64,000 nt of DNA, from assembly GCA_000750105.3 (NCBI GenBank), contig JPHH03000008.1, positions 248,001 through 312,000 on the forward strand, in the 5' to 3' direction. The translations under genes and the position numbers were made by a program. Every line of letters begins with the position of its first letter. Positions within the stretch are counted from its first letter, which is position 1. Origin of the DNA: Tolypocladium sp. Sup5 PDA-1 (lineage: Eukaryota; Ascomycota; Sordariomycetes; Hypocreales; Ophiocordycipitaceae). The notes under the pieces are model-generated. The model made no database searches. It saw nothing but the letters and a program-made list of their open reading frames with translations, and was not told where the DNA came from. Below are positions 9,901 to 21,300 of the stretch, one piece after another.

Positions 9901-12167
9901 TTCTGCGCCTCGATGAAGCGCGCTTGTTCGTCGAGCTGTTTCTGCATCTTGGCAACCAGCCCATCTGCTCCCAGCTCCAGCCTGGCTCGCACCTCGTCGC
10001 GCTCGGCCATGGCGGCCTCGGCAATCTGCCGCGATTCGAGCGCCTCATCCTGTGCCTGCCGAGCCTCCGAGTCCGTATGCAACTTATCCAGAAGACTTTG
10101 GACAGTAAAGTTCAAGCTTTGCTTGAGATCCATGTTCGGCAGGCGCCGGTCCATGGCGACATAGCTGAGCATCGAGTCGACAAGTTGGAACATTCGCAGC
10201 CGCTCTTCGCCGTCATTAGCGCGAATGAGCATAAGATGCTGGAGTGCCGAAACAAAGTAGTCCTGGGCCCTGCTCCCGTGGATTCGCTGGGAGATGGCAT
10301 CGGCTATCTGCCCGGGGTCGTTCATGTCCTTGATGTCACCCTCAACATTGTCCTTGATGCTACTATTCTCCCTCTCTAGCATGTCCTCGTAGTCGATGGC
10401 CTCGTTTGTCCGGTACCGCTCGATCTGCTTGTCAAGGAGGTCATATTGGAACCCTTCCATCTTGGTGAGGATTCTTTTGATCCCGCACGCCGTAAACTGA
10501 GCCCGGACATGGACCCTGAGCTGGAGGTCCCTCTCAGGGGAGTCGACAATCATGTTGACCAACATGAGCGTTGTGACGGCGTATTCCATCAGCAGGTTCT
10601 CCATGCCGATGCCGCCCGTGCGAAGCTCTTCGCTGGCACCAACAAGACTGCCCATCTTGCCACGGCCGTCGACGGTGACCTCGACCAGCCGCATCCAGGC
10701 ATCGAATCTGCCATTCTCTCCCGACTGAGCCCTGACCTCGTCCAAGGCTTGTATCACCTTGAGATGCCCTTCTCCGTTGTCACCCCAGGTACACAGAAAC
10801 GTCAAGATCTCGCTGACGAGCTTCCTGGTCGTAAGTCGTGTCGAGATGAGCGACGTGGCGAGCGCCAGCAGCACTTTCTGTTGCATGAGCGCATCGTCGG
10901 CACCAAACTTGTTGTTCATGAGCGCCTTGAGACACTTGACGATGTCATACTCTCTATCCAGGCTCTTCTCCGCCTTGGAATTGTCCGGGGCTGGGCCGAG
11001 TGCTGTCTTGCGGTTGAGCTTCAGGAGCAAAGTCACCAGAGCGACTTGACCCTGGCACTCGACGAAGCGTTTGACCCAGCCGATTTGTTGCGTTCGGAGG
11101 TTGACTTCGAGGCTTCCCATGCCCTTTGTGTCCAGCTTGTCCTCCATCACCCTCCTCACATACCATTCTGGTGTTCCCTCTTCGTCAGAGTACGTAGTGA
11201 CGTCCGGTGCTGCATACTGGTTTGTGCGGGCCGTCTGGCGGCGCTTCTGCTCTCCTTGCCACTCTGTGAGGCGGTCCTGGTGCAGCAGAGTCCACTTCTT
11301 CTGCGGCGGATAAGCCATCATCTGCCTCCTCGCTTGCTCGGGCAAGTTGTGCCAGCCTCGTTTCTGCATGAGCTGCAGGAACATCTGCTCGACAACGTTG
11401 TCGTCGTCGGGCTTGGGGAAGTAGAAGCCTTCCCCGGCGCTGGATCCGGGGCCGGAGAACTTGGTCAATCGGTTCGAGTCTCGGTACGAAGTATGGGAGC
11501 CGTGGGAGCTCTGTGATGACGCGGTGGGTAGGGCTAGTTGCGATGAGCGCGTGTTTCCAACCTCTCGATAACCCGGATTACCTGAGAATATGCTGAGGTT
11601 ATCTCCTGAGCTTCGGCCATTGGAGGTCATGTAGGAGTCGTAGCGCGAGCCATTTGCAGTGCTGGCCACGCTGCCACGCGCCGGCCCCCACTGCTGGTAC
11701 TGCGTCTGCCGTCCCGTCGAGGCCATGGTAATGTTGGACGGGCCGGGTACCGACCGGGACATAGAGGCATGGGAGCCTGCATTGAGAGTTGACTGGTCAA
11801 AGGAGGGGTACTGGTGGAAGTCCATTCCGCCTTTGTTCAGCTGGTGCGGCAAAGGGTCTCGGCGCACGGGCATCTGGTCGGGCTTGGGTAGGTATTCGAC
11901 TGGAATCGGTGATCGGGAGCCCGGCGGAACACTCTCGTAGGGTATCGACGTTATCACTCCCGCCATCATGTTGATTCCGGGGTCGGGCGACGCAGGCGCG
12001 TCAATGGACACGCTGGACGAGTCTCGCTTGTGGCGCGACGCGCGCGAGCTCATGGTGCTGATGGCATCGAGGTGGTCGGTGTCGGTGGTCCGGCGGTCTT
12101 TGTTCTTATTTCTGGAAAAGAGGGAGCGACCGCCCGACGACTGCCTCGACTTGTCGGCGGACGACAT
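6920..12167 (-). CDS. BNI1: Formin (Bni1/SepA type) actin nucleator
   Basis: Nucleates and elongates unbranched actin filaments at hyphal tips and septa. The 1731-aa product has a Ser-rich N terminus, a GTPase-binding/FH3 region from about residue 250 (DNVVEQMFLQLM), coiled coil near 690-800, an FH1 polyproline region near 1000-1075 with several runs of 8 or more prolines, FH2 from about 1100 (KLKALHWDKVD), and a DAD near 1540 (MDSLLEKLR followed by RRRR), which implies Rho-regulated autoinhibition. One 52-nt intron (8566-8617, branch site GCTAAC) interrupts FH2; splicing gives SDVRKAYEIALAKFSQHSVD. Without it the protein appears as two frames. Size matches Aspergillus SepA. The tail after DAD is acidic and Lys-rich. 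Confidence 0.95.
8940..9155 (-). repeat. Polyproline-coding low-complexity tract (formin FH1)
   Basis: Dense GGC/GGT/GGA repeats on the plus strand encode runs of proline on the minus strand, separated by short Gly/Met/Ala breaks such as MPG. This is the profilin-actin docking region and is prone to length change. Confidence 0.85.
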
Positions 12168-13716
12168 TGCGGACGCTGGCGGATCGGAATACTATATGAA
12201 ACACGTAAAGGCGACAGAGTGCTGGCCCAGGGCCGCTCGCATGGTGAAGACACGATCTGCGAGTCGGGGCGTGGGCGGCGGGCGGCAGGGCTGAGCCAGG
12301 GGAGTCTTGCTCCGGTCGGCCTGGCCAGCTCCTTGCCGGGTATGTAGCTATGTGGCCAGAGGCGGCCGTTGCTCGATTCCAAGGCTCGCGCGACGGGCGG
12401 CGTTGGAGGTCGTTTTGTGGTGTTTTGTGGTGGAAAGTCGTCAGAGAGCGCGTGGACCGAGGCCACTGACGCGCGAAACAGCTATCAATGGGGACCCGCG
12501 AAGAGAGACACGCCTTGATAGGGGCGTCGGTCGGGGGTGCTCGTTCGCTGGCGCTTGGCAGATGGCGATCTTGCAGTGCAGAGGCGACGGCGGTGTCTCG
12601 GGCGTCCGTGATCCTCGAGGGCCGAGTGTCGAAGTCGAGTAGTCCGTATCGAAAGAAAGAACAAGTAGAATGCGGAGAGTTCCGCGCTGCACGAGGCCCC
12701 TGATGAGACGGGGCTCGACAAGGGGGCTGCTTCTGGCCTTGGCTGAGAGATGACGATTCAGGAGAGGCGGCCGGGCATATTTGCGGTGGAGTGCATGTGT
12801 GGGTGGGGGGGGTGGGAAGGCTGTGCGGTGGCCCAAACGGGCTGGCAGGCGCCAATTGCCAGCGACTGCACAGCGCTAACGGCGCGACTCAGCTCGTACA
12901 ATTGGGGGCCAGGAGCTGTTGTTGGCTTGGAGCGATACGAGCACATCACCAGATGCGTTTTACGGAGTGATAGAGATCTATGCCTTGTCCTTCACGTTTG
13001 TTTGACAAGCACATTCAACTCGAGGCTCAAACCGGAGCCGGCACCACGAGGCAAACATCCAATCCAATCCCACCCTTCGACACGGCGATCAAACCCCCAC
13101 CACCAGCAGACGCTCGCGGTTGTGTTTGTCGCAGATGCTGCACAGGCACGCCGCACCACGAGCGGACCAATGGCATGTTCTCATGCACCAAGAAAGTTAT
13201 CGTGCACATACATAACCTGCGACTGACGCCATTCACCAGCGTCTTTCCGGCCTCATTACCGTCTGTGCCGAGCGAGATTGATGCGAGCAAACGGCCCCAG
13301 ACGCCTCTTATATTGGCCCACCCGACAGAACAGTTCTAGACCCGGCAGAGCCCCTGAACGACCCTCCCAGGCTCCGTTCGCAGTGGAGGCAGTCGAGGGT
13401 GTGGCGGTGCGCGAGGCCCTGGAAGTGCGCCGTGGCCAAGGGTGGCTGTAGTGGCACTTTTAGTGGGGGGGCCGCCTGGGGTTCATGCCTGGCTTGCCTG
13501 GCTCGGGCGTCTATCCATTTGCGGCTCTGGTGATCGTAGCCGCGAAAGGGCGTCGTCACCGCAATTGACAACTTCCAACTCCAACTCCATCCTCGACCAA
13601 GAGCTGTAGGCAGGCATCGTAGCCGGGGAGAAGGGCGTCGTCCGCCCTGCCGTCCTCGCGGCCAGCATTCTTCGAATAGATCTGCTCAGCATCGTTGACT
13701 CCCTCGTCCCGCAACC
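12168..13716. other. Intergenic between divergent formin and small membrane-protein genes
   Basis: About 1.5 kb serving as both promoters. It contains G-rich runs near 12800-12815 and 13466-13472. Open frames on both strands (for example minus-strand 12106-12855) are GC-driven, begin inside the formin 5' side and show no domain. No RNA gene recognised. Confidence 0.5.
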
Positions 13717-14261
13717 ATGGCGGTCACCTCGCTGTCTCTCTTCAAGGTATGCCGCTCCCATCTCCAGCCTCGCCCAACCTCGCCGAGACTTGCCTGTACT
13801 TACCGCTTATGCCCAGGCGCTCTTCGTCCCCGCCGTCATCTCTCTCCTCATCTTCCTCGTCCTCACCTTCGTCCTCGTCCCCGTCTGGCGCCGCTACCGC
13901 AACCGCTACAGCCAGTACCTGCCCCTCGACTCAATCTCGGACCGTACCTCGTCGCTGCGCCATCGCATCGTCGGCCGCTTCGCCGGCCTCAACCCGCTCG
14001 CCACGTTCCTCAGCGCCCGGCAGGCCGTCTTCGCGCACGGCGCCGCCGACGACGGCGAGGAGCTGGGCGACGTCGACGAGGAGACGTGGCGCGCGATTGA
14101 GAGCCACGTGCCGTCGGCGCCGCAGCTGGACAGCTCGAGGCGGCTAAGTCGGGAGTATGCACTGTCAGTGTTTCGAGGCGCCGTGTGTCAGTTGCTGACG
14201 ATGTAGCAGCTTGGAGGAAGGGTTCATGGACGACAGCGACGAGGAGCAAGATCGAAGGTGA
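13717..14261 (+). CDS. Small single-pass membrane protein, function unknown
   Basis: Three exons give 143 aa: 13717-13746, 13817-14163 and 14207-14261, with introns 13747-13816 and 14164-14206. The second intron has the donor GTCAGT and could use either of two adjacent acceptors (TAG at 14206 or CAG at 14209), changing one residue. After MAVTSLSLFK comes a strongly hydrophobic segment (about residues 11-30, FVPAVISLLIFLVLTFVLV), then basic WRRYRNRYSQYLP, a central polar region, and an acidic tail SLEEGFMDDSDEEQDRR. The hydrophobic-then-basic order suggests a cytosolic C terminus. The acidic tail resembles conserved fungal hypothetical proteins. No function can be named. Confidence 0.75.
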
Positions 14262-14799
14262 CGGAACAAAGATGAACGTTTCCACGAAAGAATTGTGCCA
14301 CAAACGCGCATCTCGAAATTAGAACTTGACGATATTCCAACGGGAAGCCATTGGCATTGACAGCGCAGCGATGACGGATAAAGGCTGTTTGGTTACCCCC
14401 GCACAGCGGAGAAGCAGATACAAGGTCTCGGAATTGTCACGAACTTGTATCCAACGATGATCACGTCTATCAGTACGAGAAGTTACAGATATGCTACAAC
14501 TTTATTCGAGAGGCCAGGCAAACACTCCCCTGAGCCAAGCAGATGTTGGTTCCATCTAGGCATCTTCAAGGGGGAATCAGCACCGTCTCCACGACTTGTA
14601 CGGCAGTCAGGTCAGAAGCAGAGTACTTTGATAAAATTGAATCGGAGCAAAAGACGAGACGTCTTGTGCGTACGCTAATACCGCGTGCTCAAGCACGTAC
14701 GTGTACCTGATTAAGCTTTAATCTAGCTATTCTGCCTAATTCGCTGACTTGAAGGCGCTGTTGAATCCAAGACGTATACACAAGCCTTCACCTTCACCT
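14262..14799. other. Intergenic, convergent 3' ends
   Basis: About 540 AT-richer bases between the membrane-protein gene and the RING gene. A perfect 10-base palindrome CACGTACGTG lies at 14694-14703. No gene seen. Confidence 0.5.
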
Positions 14800-15939
14800 T
14801 CATGCACTGGCTTGCTGGCTGGTGCTACCCTTGCGGGATCGACGCGGTATCGGGATCGAAAAGATGCCTCGAGCGGCCTCGCCAAACCCATACTCCACCC
14901 ATTTCACAGCCCACCACGCCTTTTGGTTTATGCTGAGCTTCTTCTCAATCTGATGGACAATAAACATCTGGTACTTGCGGACGGCAGCAAGCCCAAGTCC
15001 AGAGGCAGTCTTGCGACGGTCCCGCCACTTGGTCTCCGTCTCGCGCAGCTTGTTGGCCGCCTCCTCAATCTCCTCGAGGATCTTCACACCCCTGGGCGAC
15101 TTGCAGAACTCGTAGTTGAAGGGCAAGACAACCGCTAAGTTGTCCCCAAAGGGCTTTTTCGGAGGGAACCAGGTCGGGCACGTCATATGCTCGCAGCTGT
15201 GGCGCAGAGGGACGTAGCACTTGGGACACCTCTTGGGGGGGTCGGGGTCCGCGAGCCAGCGAAAGACGCACTCGTGGCCCATGGCGTGGCCGCAGGGAAG
15301 GAAGGACGTCTTCTCGGTCTTGCTGTCGAAAACCCTGGGCCTCCCCAGCTTCTGGCCACACATGTAGCACGTCGCGAGGTCCACTTCAACGTCGCTGCTG
15401 TCGAGCAGGGTCGAGCCAATCGAGACCGAGGATGTCGGCTTGCGCTCCCGGGGGGGCGCCGGGGTGATGGCGTCGGGATCCTCCACCTTGGTGTCTGCAG
15501 ACTTGGCTGCACTGGTGTCTGCAGACTTGGTGGCACTGCTCTTGCTCTTGCGTCTGCCCGCTGCCACGGCTCGGACGATTAGGCTGGGAGTTTTTGGTAC
15601 AACCTTGCCCTCGTTGCTCCCGGGTGTTGCTCCGTCTCCGCCCACGCTCTGTTCCTCAGGAATGGTTCCCCGAAGGAGGTGCGAGCTGGAAGAATGCGTG
15701 GAATCGTGGTGCGGGTGAGCTGACTCTGGAGACGAGGATTCGATTCGAGACCTGTGAACTGGATGCTGCCGAAGAGGATTGGGCAAAGGCACCGCGGAGT
15801 GAGGAACATGACGAAGGTGGGGAAGAAGCTCCGCGGGTTCCTCCAGGCGAGCCGCAGCAATCCTCTGACACTCGCGCTCCATGCGTTCACGCTGACGCTT
15901 GCCGTTGTAGCGCTGCAACATCTCTCGTGGAGATACCAT
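14800..15939 (-). CDS. RING-H2 zinc-finger protein, possible E3 ubiquitin ligase
   Basis: A 379-aa intronless protein. The N-terminal half is low-complexity (Ser, His, Pro) and includes a short near-duplicate, KSADTSAAKSADTK. Near residues 220-280 is a RING-H2-like set of ligands: CYMC, then FLPCGHAMGHEC, then CPKC about 13 residues later, followed by an extra Cys/His cluster HSCEHMTC. The C-terminal half is helical and basic (KILEEIEEAANKLRE). The start at 15939 (CCGCCATGGT) is preferred over an in-frame ATG at 16206, because the extra 89 residues read like translated leader. Ligase activity is inferred from the RING only. Divergent from HUS1. Confidence 0.75.
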   Translation of the reverse strand: MVSPREMLQRYNGKRQRERMERECQRIAAARLEEPAELLPHLRHVPHSAVPLPNPLRQHPVHRSRIESSSPESAHPHHDSTHSSSSHLLRGTIPEEQSVGGDGATPGSNEGKVVPKTPSLIVRAVAAGRRKSKSSATKSADTSAAKSADTKVEDPDAITPAPPRERKPTSSVSIGSTLLDSSDVEVDLATCYMCGQKLGRPRVFDSKTEKTSFLPCGHAMGHECVFRWLADPDPPKRCPKCYVPLRHSCEHMTCPTWFPPKKPFGDNLAVVLPFNYEFCKSPRGVKILEEIEEAANKLRETETKWRDRRKTASGLGLAAVRKYQMFIVHQIEKKLSINQKAWWAVKWVEYGFGEAARGIFSIPIPRRSRKGSTSQQASA

Positions 15940-16708
15940 GGCGGGCAGTCTGCTGCTCTGGCGAGCTGGAGTGCGTGGCTGCGAGGTGGGGGGATGGTGT
16001 TCATAGCGAGGGGTCTGGCTGAGGGCGGGTAGCGGAATGGATGATGGCCTGAAGGAGTGAATTGTGGTTGGTGTTGAAGAAATGAATGTCTGGTCCAGGA
16101 TGGAAATGCTAAGCCAAATGTTGTTGATGATGGACGGTCGAGAGTGTTGAAGAAGCAAGGTTGGGCTGGGGGCTGAGAACAGCCTCGTGCTGTCTAATGA
16201 TTCCATCCGGTCGGCGACTTCCTCTCACCGGAATTTGGCAGGTGCTTGTTGCTCGCGTTGCCGGTCACCTCCAGGCGTGGCTTTCCCTCTCCGTCGGTAT
16301 CTGGGTAATTCCTCGTGTAAGCCAGGTTGGACATCTCCTGCCCAACATTTCCTTGTCTGCACGCGACATCATCACAGCACTGCATGATTTGTTTGACTTG
16401 ATTTCAAAAACCCCTCTCTTTAAAAAAAAAAAAATTTTTATCACCAAGACTGTCACTCGAGAAGACTAAATCGTGGTCATCAAGTGAGCGTGTGTTGTAT
16501 ATACTGATGCTCCATTGAGGACTGAGGTTGGCGCCTGCGGCCAGATGCAGTTAAACCCCACGTCCAACGACACCCCACCTTCCTCGAGAGTGAGACACTC
16601 GACCGTTCATGGAGCTCACCTCACCTCACCTCACTTTCACCTCACTTTCACCATCCTCACCAGCATCGCGACTCACGTTCCAGTGCCTGGCCCGATGCAC
16701 CTTCCACG
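15940..16708. promoter_or_regulatory. Divergent promoter region, RING protein / HUS1
   Basis: About 770 bases. It holds an A/T homopolymer pair near 16422-16439, where a run of A is followed directly by T, typical of nucleosome-free promoters, and a CTCACCT/TTTCACCTCAC repeat before HUS1. Confidence 0.5.
16615..16662 (+). repeat. Short tandem CTCAC/TTTCAC repeats in the HUS1 leader
   Basis: The units CCTCA, CCTCA, CCTCA and then CTTTCACCTCA, CTTTCACCATC follow each other about 50-90 bases before the HUS1 ATG. They probably lie in the promoter or 5' leader. Confidence 0.6.
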
Positions 16709-17928
16709 ATGCGGTTCCGAACGGAGTTGAAAAACATACGCACATTTGCGAGTAAGTGTCTCCGACCATATGCGCCTTCGCCCGTCCCCAAGCATCTTTC
16801 GTGCATGATGCTGGCCCAAGCTAACGCCATCGCAAGAGCTCACCGCGGCGCTCTCCTCGTTGGAGAAGATTGCATGGATGCGGCTGAGCGACGACACGGC
16901 GCGCTTTACCGTGATTCCCGACATGGGCTCCCAAGTCTGGGCGTAAGTGCCGTCTTTCCAAAGATCCAATCTGTGCTTGCGGTGGAAGCGGTGCTAACCT
17001 CCAGCACAGCTCCCTCGCCATGGACTTCATCTTCGAGGGCTACCACATCCAGTCCGCCGAGGCGTCCAACACCATCAACCTCGAGCTCCCCCTGCAGCCC
17101 CTCCAGCGCGCCCTCAAGTCGGCCCTCAACAGCATCTCCGCCTCGCTGCGCCTCACCAAAAAGGACGGCCTGCCCATCCTCTCCCTGACCATCACCACCA
17201 CCACGTCCCACGGCTCCTCCAACGCCGCCGCCAAGCCCTCGGCCGCTGACGACCTCTTCGGCGACGACGACGTCTTCTTCCAGCCTGAGCACCTCGAGAC
17301 GTCGCTGCGGCGCGAGCACGAGAAGATCATCACGCAGGACATTCCCGTCCGCGTGCTGCACCCCGAGACGGTCGAGATGATCATGCAGCCCAAGGTGCGC
17401 GAGCCCGACGTGCACATCCAGCTCCCCCCACTGCTGCAGCTCAAGGCCATCTCGGACCGCTTCACCAAGCTTGCCCTCGCCGGCTCGACCGCCAGCAAGG
17501 CCCCCAAGCTCGAGCTCAGCGCCAACATGCACGGCAGCCTGCGCCTGCGCATCGCCACCGATACCACCGACATCTGCAGCGTCTGGTCCAACCTCGAGAA
17601 CCCGGAGCTCGACCCCACCCAGCTCGACAAGCCCGTCGAGGACCACCCCAGCACAAAGTTCCGCCAGGACGGGCCTGACCGCTGGGCCACGGTGCGCGTC
17701 GACGGCAAGGACTGGAGCAAGGTGCTGAGCGTTGGGCGGCTCGAGGGCAGGGTCATTGGGTGTTTCGCGGATGACCATGCGCTAATATTATACGTCTACG
17801 TGCCGCATTATGATGATGCCTCTGCGGAGGACTCTGTTGTCACGGTGAGTACAGACAATACATGCAGAATCTCCTCTGATGCTCGTGCTGACGTGACTCA
17901 GTATTATGTTCAGTCGTATAGTGTATGA
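16709..17928 (+). CDS. HUS1: DNA-damage checkpoint clamp subunit Hus1 (9-1-1 complex)
   Basis: Part of the PCNA-like Rad9-Rad1-Hus1 ring loaded at damaged DNA to activate the Mec1/ATR pathway. Four exons: 16709-16751, 16837-16942, 17010-17844 and 17902-17928; introns 16752-16836 (branch site GCTAAC), 16943-17009 and 17845-17901. The spliced product is 336 aa and starts MRFRTELKNIRTFAKLTAAL, the typical Hus1 opening, followed by WMRLSDDTARF and PDMGSQVWASLAMDFIF. A fungal-type insert with an acidic DDLFGDDD segment lies near residues 135-145. The last exon supplies the conserved end YYVQSYSV. The first and last exons are only 43 and 27 nt, so an unspliced reading loses both termini. Confidence 0.93.
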
Positions 17929-18326
17929 TTCTTGAACACAATCTCGGCGTTGGCAAGGTTACAAATGATTTGCACGGTAGGGCAAGACATGTCGGGGTTA
18001 CGGCGTTGGCAATAGTTTGCTGGGTACATGTATTCGCTACGATGACAACTGGGGTACAGGCATAGATGGCTGAGTCAATTTTCATGTCGAGTATCCCCGT
18101 GCACAGAGCAATTTCACGATTTGGGACAAGACCGCTCAAGAAACGTCTCTCATTCACAACTGGTGAACATCTCAACTCGTGACGCGCAAATATTACAACT
18201 TGATAATTACTGGTAGGGTGAATGTCTATGGTACAATCGCCTGGCTGCGGTGTGGTACAAATCTCAGAAAAAACGCCGTGTACCCGCCCAGGAGAAAACG
18301 TTCGGCGTGGACTGATAATCCCATGC
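17929..18326. other. Intergenic, convergent 3' ends of HUS1 and SEC16
   Basis: About 400 bases without a coding signal; expected to carry both 3' untranslated regions. Confidence 0.5.
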
Positions 18327-21300
18327 TTATTTCGCCATGACATCGACATATCGCCCGCTCTTCCTCGGCTTCTTCTGTCCCGCCTTGCGGGGCGCCGGTG
18401 CGCCGAGCAAATCATCAATACTGCTGGCGTTGCTCATACTGGTAGTTGGCCTACTGGGCGGTCCGCTCGGGGGGCCAGCCGCGAGACCGGGGTTGGACGC
18501 CGAGCGACTCAAAACAGGAGGCGCCCCGAGGCCCAGGCTCTCCTGGGAGGACTGCGGAACGAGGCTCGGCATCGATCGCGGAGGCCCCGAGGGGGGCGGC
18601 ACGCTGGAACGTCCGCCGGCTGGTGGAGGAGGAGTCGAGGTAGAGTAAGGCGGAGGAGTGCCGCTGACAGATCGAGGAGCTCCTCTAGGGGGTGGCGGGG
18701 TTGCCTTCTTGGCCTCTGTGTTCTCTGCGCCGGGCTTCTTGTTGATCCAGCGCTTGAGCTCAGGGTCGTAGACGAAACTGCTTGCTTCTCCAAGCTTGGC
18801 ACGGATCGGCTTCCCAGGAGAAGCCTCGCCGATGTTGGCCTCGGCTTTCTTGCCGCCAAACCAGCCGCCGAACCCCCAGCCCTTTTTGCCTGCCTGCTGC
18901 GCACCAGCTCGCTTGGCTGTTTGGTTTGTCAGTTACTGCACATAATTTGTACGGATTTAGCGGTTTCCTACCATCTTCTTCAGCGGCCTTCCGGAACATC
19001 TCCTCGTTCTCGCGATCCTTGTCGGACTTTGTCTTTCCTTGAGGCCGCAGCGCGGGAATATCATCTTCGTCGTCATCCATGAAACTCTTCTGCTTGGGCT
19101 TAGCAACATCGTTCCCATCTTCAGCTGACGGCTGTGGGTCTGGCTGATACGATGGCGGTTCATAGCCATATGGCTGGAATGAGGGTGGCTCGTATCCCCC
19201 GGTGCCGCTCTCTCCTGCCTGCCCGTGGCCCTCGTCACCAACAGCTGAGGTCATTTGCGGAGGCTCATATCCGTGGGCGGGAGGCTGGTAACCTTGGTTG
19301 GATGAGCTGGCCTCGGCTTCGCTAGTCTCAGCTTGAGGGTAGATGCTGGGAGACTCTTGAAGCCCATATGGCTGATATCCCCCAGAGGCTGGCTGTTGGG
19401 GTGCTATCGGCACGTGGGTATTAGCAACGGCTGGAGTAGCCTCGGGTTGCAGGGGCTGGTAGCCCGGCCCGGATGAAGGGTATCCCGATGGGGCATAGCC
19501 GCCGCTATGTGGTGCAGGAGGGGAGCTGGTTCCGGGATACGTAGGCTCATAGGCATTACGAGGATGCTCGTTTGAATTTCGGCCGGATGATGCCGGTGCC
19601 GACGGATGCTGCGACGCGGGCGCATACGGATTCACCACGCCACCAGGCTGACCGGTTGCCGGGGCATATTTTGACGAGGACGCGGAGGCGAGGGGGGCAG
19701 GGTTGGCTGAATAGCCAGGTGACCCGCCGCCATACACCTCAAAGTTGGAGACGGATGGCGAGCGGCTCATGTTTGGCGTGGTTGCAATTCGAGCGAACGG
19801 TCCATTGTCAGCATCACCAGCGCCCCCATTGGCAGCGTTGTCGGCCTCGTCTCCAGCCACAAACTTGTTAAAGCGGCTCCACACGCTGTCGGACACCTTG
19901 TTCATGCTAGGCTTAGACATCCACGAGGATGACATGTCCTTGGGGGCTTGCTTCAGCCTCGTCATGAAGTCGTGAGCAGCCGTCTCCAGGATGGCATGAT
20001 GATAAGGCGACCTTCGTGTCTGCGACTCTATGGCTGCCGCGATGGCATTGCAGTATTGCAGAGCCTTGTCCCGATAGCCGTACTCGGCCAAGGTGACGGC
20101 ATGCTGCAGCTTATAAGCTGCGAGATGGGGAGCTCCAGCGGCAGCGGCAACGCCGCCGGCAAGAGTAAGACCATACTCGTAGACCTCGCTAAGCTGCAGT
20201 GCTTCCGTTTCCTTGGCGAATTGCTCCGATTGTTGATGGTGGTCGGATCCGAGCAGTACGAAGTCGACGTTCTGGTCGTCTAGCCCACCAAACACCGAGA
20301 TACTCCTGCTAAAGATGAAGCAGACCTGCGCCGCCTCCGCCCTCCCGTAGCTTGACAACAGCTTCCCGAGAGCGTTCAGGCCCCGGACATCGTCGGCGCT
20401 GCGGTTGCTGAGGATAAGTGTCAGTGTCTCCCGCCACTTATCCAAGCCATCCATGGCATCTCTCGTATGCTCCGAGGTAGATTCCTTGGAGACCAGCTGC
20501 AGACCGGCTCGGGCATGGACCGGCACAAGCTCGTCGACGCAGTCGTCAAAATTGCCAGATAGTACTTTGTACAGAGCAGCGATGGACTCGTTATTGTGGC
20601 CGGGGTAGTTGACCTCTTTCCGCACAAACTCCTGCGCAACTTGCTTGTAAAGGTCTGGCGAGACGGTGTGGGAAATGAGCATAGCGTGGCCCCAGAGACG
20701 TTTGTCCACCGCAGACCACACAGCAGTCTCACGTTCACCCTTCAAGAGATCGAGTCGCATCTGCTCCATGACCGCAGGGTCGGCGCCGTCTGCCTGCATC
20801 GAGGTAACCGGACCGGCCTGCGCACCCATGGCAGAAGCAGTGGGGAACAGGGCATCGTTATCGGAGGTGGGTGTCACTGTTCCTGGAGAGAGTACGTCTC
20901 TAACAGCCTTCTCCACAGCAGGGTTGCCCTCCAGTGTTCCGTCAAATTCGATGAAAATCCCAAGCAGCTTCCACAAGAGTAGACGCTCAACACCGCGTTT
21001 CGCCTCAAGCGACAGCTGAGAGTGGAACGAGACATCGGGGAGCTCTTTCTCCTGTGCGTCAATGCCCGCAGCGAGCCAGGTGAGAGCTTCCTTCTTCATC
21101 GACTTCCCCCTCAGGGGACCAGGGAACTTGGCCAGGCGATCCTGGAGGGGCTCAATATCCTTAATATTCCGCACCTTGACTTCGCCGCAAGTTCGCACAA
21201 TCGTTGGTGTTGTTTGGTTCATAGCATATCGCGGTATGCTCTTGGGGAACGATGTGACTACCGTTCCGCCGACTCCCCACGCAATGATGGGTACGCCTTT

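Noticed and set aside
11471..11481. tRNA B-box-like GGTTCGAGTCT
   Set aside because: Inside the formin coding sequence, with no A box or cloverleaf around it. A similar GGGGTTCGAACACC near 43432 is inside the cotransporter gene.
9327..11516. Two long plus-strand frames (350 and 356 codons) opposite the formin gene
   Set aside because: They lie antisense to an unambiguous formin coding region and contain no domain; GC-rich third positions keep the opposite strand open.
12106..12855. 249-codon minus-strand frame upstream of the formin
   Set aside because: Overlaps the formin start in another frame; Pro/Ser/Arg low-complexity translation of GC-rich leader.
15940..16206. N-terminal extension of the RING protein from the ATG at 16206
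   Set aside because: The 89 extra residues read like leader (Ser/Thr/Pro/His-rich, no conserved look), and the ATG at 15939 has a better context.
16906..17778. 290-codon minus-strand frame opposite HUS1
   Set aside because: Antisense shadow of HUS1; Gly/Val/Glu-rich composition mirrors the codon bias of the real gene.
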